Below, piece by piece: positions 32,101 to 34,923 of a stretch of DNA of 34,923 bases. Each line of letters begins with the position of its first letter. Position 1 is the first letter of the stretch. The stretch is from UBA6168 sp964643005 (GTDB taxonomy: Bacteria; Bacteroidota; Bacteroidia; Chitinophagales; Saprospiraceae). The DNA lies in the NCBI GenBank assembly GCA_964643005.1, contig CAZXQI010000029.1, forward strand, positions 1 to 34,923. Reading direction: 5' to 3'. The translations under genes were made by a program, and so were the position numbers. The notes beneath the pieces are model-generated. The model made no database searches. It saw only the letters and a program-made list of their open reading frames with translations, and was not told the DNA's origin.

Positions 32101-34092
32101 TGGCAGTTTTTGGAAGACAGGCTCGAAGATATGCGCTTAGACGAGGGGAGCAGAAAGTTCCGTTTTCCCCAAGACTTTGCTGACTTCCGAATTAGAAACA
32201 AGGTGTATAACGCATCGGATCCCCCTGATGGGTTTATTAATGGGTTTAGACTGAGCGATTTCTTTAGATGGAATATTAATGCTTCCCTGACGGTGGTTGT
32301 TTTTGACACCCTGGGGCGTAAATGGGTGAATGATCAGCCCGGCCAGTATGGCAGCGTGAATACGAACGCCGCCCGGATTGTAGCTTTCCCTTTTCCCGTG
32401 GCGACTGCGGAGCAGAGAGAAAAAATCATCCAGTTCATGGAGGACATAGTCCCCGACAATCACTGGGTAGTTGTCTATACGGCTCAAAGAACTTTAGCGG
32501 AGAATTTGAAAATAACGGAATGGGAGGCCGACTCCCTGGTATTGGGCGGCAAGAACATTTTCAATGTATTGGAGGCCCAGGGCGCTCAGCAGGTCAGGTC
32601 TCTAAAGGACAACCTGACGCCCTATTATTTTGCCTATAGAAAAAATATGGGCGCCATCTTAGAGGCCAAAGCCGGGGATCCACTGGGAGAAATCAATCCC
32701 GAAATCTCCATTTCCGGGACTTGGTGGGAGGGCAGGGTAGGCTCCGTGGAAATCGGCCCGGCGAAGAGTTGGAAATCCTTTCAATGGAGCTACGATAGCG
32801 AGGGGATGATTGACCAGGACAGCTTTTACGTGGATATCTATGGATTGTCAACGAACCAAGAGGAGGCGCCTCAATTACTATTTGAGAAGGTAAAGGGATC
32901 CGAACTCGATTTGTCGGCAATTTCAAAGGATAGCTTCCCCTCCCTGCGATTGGAATTTTATGCTAAGGACTCCACAGATCGCAGTCCCGTACAACTCAAA
33001 GCCTGGACGGTCTTCTACGAGGGTCTTCCCGATGCGGCTTTTGAACCGAACAAACATTTCCTTTTTTACAGAGATACCCTTCAGGAAGGCGAGGCGCTGC
33101 GCTTAGAGAGCAGGGTCTCCGCTACCAATCCCTATCCCATGGACAGCCTGTTGGTGCGCTATGAGATCCGGGATCTGTCGGGCAATATCGCCCGGACGGA
33201 AGAAAGGGTCGGAAAGCTGTCGCCCGATGCCGGCCTCGATCTGAGTTTTTCCAAATCCACTAAGGGCCTGAGAGGGGCGCAGCAACTCCTCGTACAACTC
33301 AATCCCGGCGAAGACCAGCCGGAGCTACACTCGTCCAACAATTTCTTAGTGAAGGATTTTTACGTGGAGCGGGATCGGCGGAATCCCTTATTGGACGTGA
33401 CTTTTGACGGCGTTCATATTTTAAATGGGGATATTGTATCGCCCCGACCGCTCGTCCATATTTCCTTAGAAGACGAGAATCCATTCCTGCTATTAGAAGA
33501 CACCTCTTCCTTCAAGCTGTTCCTGATGCTGCCCAATGGAGATTTGCAGAACATTCCGCTTCATTCGCCGGAGCTTAGCTTTCAACCCGCCGTTTCCGGC
33601 GCCGACAATCGCTCTACTATTGAGTGGCGACCCGCATTTGCGGAGGGCGGAGAATATGCGCTGATCGTACAGGCAGGCGACGCCTCGGGGAATAGCGCAG
33701 GAGAATACGATTACAAAGTGGGGTTCAAAGTGGTGCTTGAGACCATGATTTCCAATGTGCTGGCCTATCCCAATCCATTTTCTACTGCGACCCGTTTTGT
33801 CTATACCCTCACCGGAGAGACGCCCGATTTTTTCAAAATACAAATCATGACGATATCGGGTCGCATCGTGCGGGAAATTACCCAGGACGAAATTGGCCCG
33901 CTGCGCATAGGAACCCATCAGACCGACTTCGTCTGGGATGGAACGGATGAGTTTGGCGATCGCTTAGCCAATGGGGTTTACGTCTATCGGGTGCTGACCC
34001 GCGATAGCGAAAACCAGGAATATAAACGCTACGAAACGAGCGCCGATAAATTCTTTAAAGGGGGATTTGGAAAACTGACCATTATTCGTTGA
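29101..34092 (+). CDS. Type IX secretion sortase, PorU2-like (C25 peptidase)
   Basis: I choose the ATG at 29101 (1663 residues), which begins with a signal peptide, MKRIILPFLLLLFWANYLKA. The C25 (gingipain-like) catalytic domain spans roughly residues 370-770, with the His in TFFGHSAVGVFDF (residue 630) and the Cys in FSLGCYSGNIHT (residue 660), as expected. The rest is beta-rich, with CARDB-like and other domains; the last 90 residues, with NVLAYPNPFSTATRFVYTL and WDGTDEFGDRLANGVYVYRV, are a FlgD-like T9SS C-terminal domain. It is larger than classical PorU (about 1150-1300) and fits the PorU2 group. It would remove C-terminal signals and link cargo to surface lipopolysaccharide. The glycan genes upstream fit this. 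Confidence 0.9.
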   Translation: MKRIILPFLLLLFWANYLKAQIINGADTLYGNEWIKYDQSYFKILVAEDGVYRISWQALSDAGVPVGQIEGDRYRLFHNGEEVPLYLSAEGLPGADDFLEFYGKKNASEFDRYLFKDPDKEMMNPLYSLFTDTSAYFLTWSEGSGKRYQFIENALVNLPPKDDFYQGEYVLSYINSFSKKANAQNISTSDYGATEGWATAAINTQTIKITLPNVSNIGSNGQLYVRYCTNVGAHRQEISLNGEVLATEEFTGVQLREVNFDIPNQTLQSQMSLKFLGLEASADRQRISNVIVRYPALFNFDNKPYFTFEIAASQTVRYLEISNFKTSDGIPALYDLTNQTRMLGVVENGVVKLALPPSAQPRRLALVNDQTGVKMATVLQPVQFTDYSTLNAEFILLSNSRLYDDGNGVNYVQEYADYRSSAAGGGYSTVVVDVQQLYDQFGWGIHRHPLSIRSFAHFVKKNWPDVQYFFILGKGREYNGIRSAAQVAAATSFYVPTFGYPGADNLLMSTNKTAAPIIPFGRLAVSSPDDIAFFLKKLKDMDASLQAGQSIEERQWLKNIIHLGGGGNASEQQLIKGYLAAMGNIVGNNLFGATVYSFFKTSSDPVQTSKMEQIFEKINNGVSIITFFGHSAVGVFDFNFDNPDHYKNFGRYPVIFSLGCYSGNIHTNGLGIAERFVFQRDKAAIGMVSTTGQGYISSLNSVMSRFYTWLGSEEYYGQSMGVLMQKTIEYFEASGSTQLELLQQTTYLGDPAFKIHAAEGPDYLIDASSVKVLPKHINIRQDSFELRFAVVNIGKGVKDSISLRIEQELPNGERIGAAMVSIQAPTNKSEVSLKLSTVGKPAVGRNRLYIAADAEDEVVEYPLPAAEMNNELVDANGQKGFSFFITDSGAKPVYPANFAIVGDAQPVLKASTSDALAPLAGYVFEIDTTARFNSPMKRRIAIEQSGGLLEWRPALPFENEKVYYWRVSPDSLNQEEGYAWESRSFTYIAGSPDGWSQRHYWQFLEDRLEDMRLDEGSRKFRFPQDFADFRIRNKVYNASDPPDGFINGFRLSDFFRWNINASLTVVVFDTLGRKWVNDQPGQYGSVNTNAARIVAFPFPVATAEQREKIIQFMEDIVPDNHWVVVYTAQRTLAENLKITEWEADSLVLGGKNIFNVLEAQGAQQVRSLKDNLTPYYFAYRKNMGAILEAKAGDPLGEINPEISISGTWWEGRVGSVEIGPAKSWKSFQWSYDSEGMIDQDSFYVDIYGLSTNQEEAPQLLFEKVKGSELDLSAISKDSFPSLRLEFYAKDSTDRSPVQLKAWTVFYEGLPDAAFEPNKHFLFYRDTLQEGEALRLESRVSATNPYPMDSLLVRYEIRDLSGNIARTEERVGKLSPDAGLDLSFSKSTKGLRGAQQLLVQLNPGEDQPELHSSNNFLVKDFYVERDRRNPLLDVTFDGVHILNGDIVSPRPLVHISLEDENPFLLLEDTSSFKLFLMLPNGDLQNIPLHSPELSFQPAVSGADNRSTIEWRPAFAEGGEYALIVQAGDASGNSAGEYDYKVGFKVVLETMISNVLAYPNPFSTATRFVYTLTGETPDFFKIQIMTISGRIVREITQDEIGPLRIGTHQTDFVWDGTDEFGDRLANGVYVYRVLTRDSENQEYKRYETSADKFFKGGFGKLTIIR

Positions 34093-34093
34093 G

Positions 34094-34258
34094 GTATCGG
34101 TACAAGATGGAGTTCCCTTTGATGATTTACATCGAAAGGGAGATGAATCCGAAATTGCCCCGGATTTTATAGACCGGGATGTGGTTTTCTACATTCAAAA
34201 TAATTATTCAGCTTTCGGAAAAGAAGGAAGAGGTTGGGAATACAAAAGTTGTGTGTAA
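34094..34258 (+). pseudogene. 3' remnant of an unidentified gene
   Basis: Directly after the sortase stop codon a frame runs 54 codons to a TAA, without a start codon. The upstream in-frame stop lies inside the sortase gene end. Its translation, for instance DDLHRKGDESEIAPDFIDRD and then VVFYIQNNYSAFGKEGRGW, reads like ordinary protein with balanced residue use. It may be the tail of a gene whose front was lost when this region was rearranged. No family is recognised. A chance frame cannot be excluded. Confidence 0.35.
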
Positions 34259-34279
34259 CCTTAAAAAAAGATTTAAGAA

Positions 34280-34864
34280 ATGCAAGAATTGGAAAATTAT
34301 AAGAAAGAAAAATTGACAATTGATTTAGCATGGGCTAATGTATTTGGAATATTGATTTTAATTCCAATAGGTTTAATATTTGGATTGCCATTTTATTTCA
34401 TTTGGAAACCTCAGACTGATATTAAACAATATCTGGATAGTGCCGGATCACAAGGAGCTGGATTGGGATTTTTGTTGATTTTTGGAATTCTGATTTTGGG
34501 AATTGTACTGCATGAGCTAATTCATGGGATTACTTGGGCTAAATTTGCAAAAGAAGGATTTAAGTCAATAAAATTTGGAGTATTATGGAAAATGCTTACT
34601 CCTTATTGTCACTGTAAGGAAGCTTTAACTGTAAAACAATATATTATTGGAGCCATAACACCAGCTATAATATTGGGTATTATTCCTGCCATTATTGCGA
34701 TTATGATTGGAAATTTGGGACTTCTAATCTTTGGTATGTTTTTTACAATGGCTGCAGGAGGTGATTTTTTGATAATTAATCTGATTAGAAAAGAAAGTAG
34801 TTCTGATTTGGTTCAAGACCATCCTTCAGAAGCAGGGTGTTTTATTTATAGAAAAATTGAATAA
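34280..34864 (+). CDS. DUF3267 family putative membrane zinc metallopeptidase
   Basis: The protein has 194 residues with four or five membrane helices. Helix 1 is near residues 20-45 (FGILILIPIGLIFGLPFYFI). HELIHG in IVLHELIHGITWAKFAKEG is an HExxH zinc-binding motif inside a membrane helix, as in DUF3267 and other intramembrane-type metallopeptidases. GAITPAIILGIIPAIIAIM and MFFTMAAGGDFLIINLI follow. The C-terminal VQDHPSEAGCFIY has the conserved DHP and Cys of the family. The substrate is unknown. The gene is strikingly AT-rich compared with the rest of the window, uses many ATT, TTA and AAA codons, and so looks acquired. It has no linked partner. Confidence 0.85.
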   Translation: MQELENYKKEKLTIDLAWANVFGILILIPIGLIFGLPFYFIWKPQTDIKQYLDSAGSQGAGLGFLLIFGILILGIVLHELIHGITWAKFAKEGFKSIKFGVLWKMLTPYCHCKEALTVKQYIIGAITPAIILGIIPAIIAIMIGNLGLLIFGMFFTMAAGGDFLIINLIRKESSSDLVQDHPSEAGCFIYRKIE

Positions 34865-34923
34865 AAGGCAACACATAACAGGCAGCTTGGCAAAATAGCG
34901 GGTTTAGCGCTAATTTCACCGAT
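34865..34923 (+). other. Left part of a possible cassette-type hairpin element, cut by the window edge
   Basis: After the DUF3267 stop comes sequence ending in AACAGGCAGCTTGGCAAAA followed by TAGCGGGTTTAGCGCTA. Within it TAGCG (34896-34900) pairs with CGCTA (34908-34912). From memory, elements of this kind, with AACAGC-like starts and GGCAAAA and GCGGGTTTAGCG segments, follow accessory genes in many Bacteroidota. The complementary right arm, if present, would lie beyond the window. Confidence 0.35.

Overview
The window looks like a chromosome segment of a free-living Bacteroidota bacterium, most likely of the Saprospiraceae/Lewinella type. The evidence is a gliding-motility-type C-terminal sorting domain for the type IX secretion system (T9SS), a very large PorU-type sortase, several lipoproteins with short signal peptides, the Bacteroidota-style -7 promoter box TATCTTTG, few Shine-Dalgarno sites with A/T-rich leaders instead, and PurL-, LepB- and KdtA-like proteins that resemble Bacteroidota forms. 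The taxonomic call is inference from remembered family features; no search was run. There is no rRNA, CRISPR array, transposase or prophage.

Layout. Positions 1-5310 are read leftwards: a membrane-anchored metallophosphoesterase (cut by the window edge), a D-2-hydroxyacid dehydrogenase, a copper/cytochrome group (Met-rich lipoprotein, SCO1-like protein, mono-heme cytochrome c), a family 4 glycosyltransferase and a small cupin. Positions 5281-5575 hold a degenerate tandem repeat in which each unit resembles the start region of the cupin gene. Next, leftwards, come a TlpA-like thioredoxin lipoprotein, a PurL-like protein that has lost most catalytic motifs, a tRNA with anticodon CAT, a TPR protein, signal peptidase I and a DUF1573 protein. 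An SDR oxidoreductase (13318-14007) is read rightwards. An MbnP/MbnH-like copper protein and diheme peroxidase pair and a proline-rich protein follow on the minus strand. Thymidine kinase and nadC are on the plus strand and end at a bidirectional terminator shared with a possible 35-residue membrane protein.

Positions 19324-22195 hold pyrD, a family 2 glycosyltransferase and an FkbM methyltransferase (minus). Positions 22357-26004 encode a 1215-residue T9SS-exported adhesin-like protein. Diverging from it, 26190-34092 carries a polysaccharide flippase, Kdo transferase and a PorU2-like sortase in a row. Surface glycan synthesis and T9SS cargo attachment therefore sit side by side, which fits the known attachment of T9SS cargo to A-LPS in this phylum. 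The right end (34093-34923) has a different character: a 3' gene remnant, a markedly AT-rich DUF3267 metallopeptidase-like gene, and the first part of a possible hairpin element cut by the window edge. This looks like acquired, cassette-like DNA.

The most unusual items are the apparently catalytically dead PurL paralogue, the duplicated translation-start regions in front of two unrelated genes (cupin and flippase), and the acquired-looking right edge.
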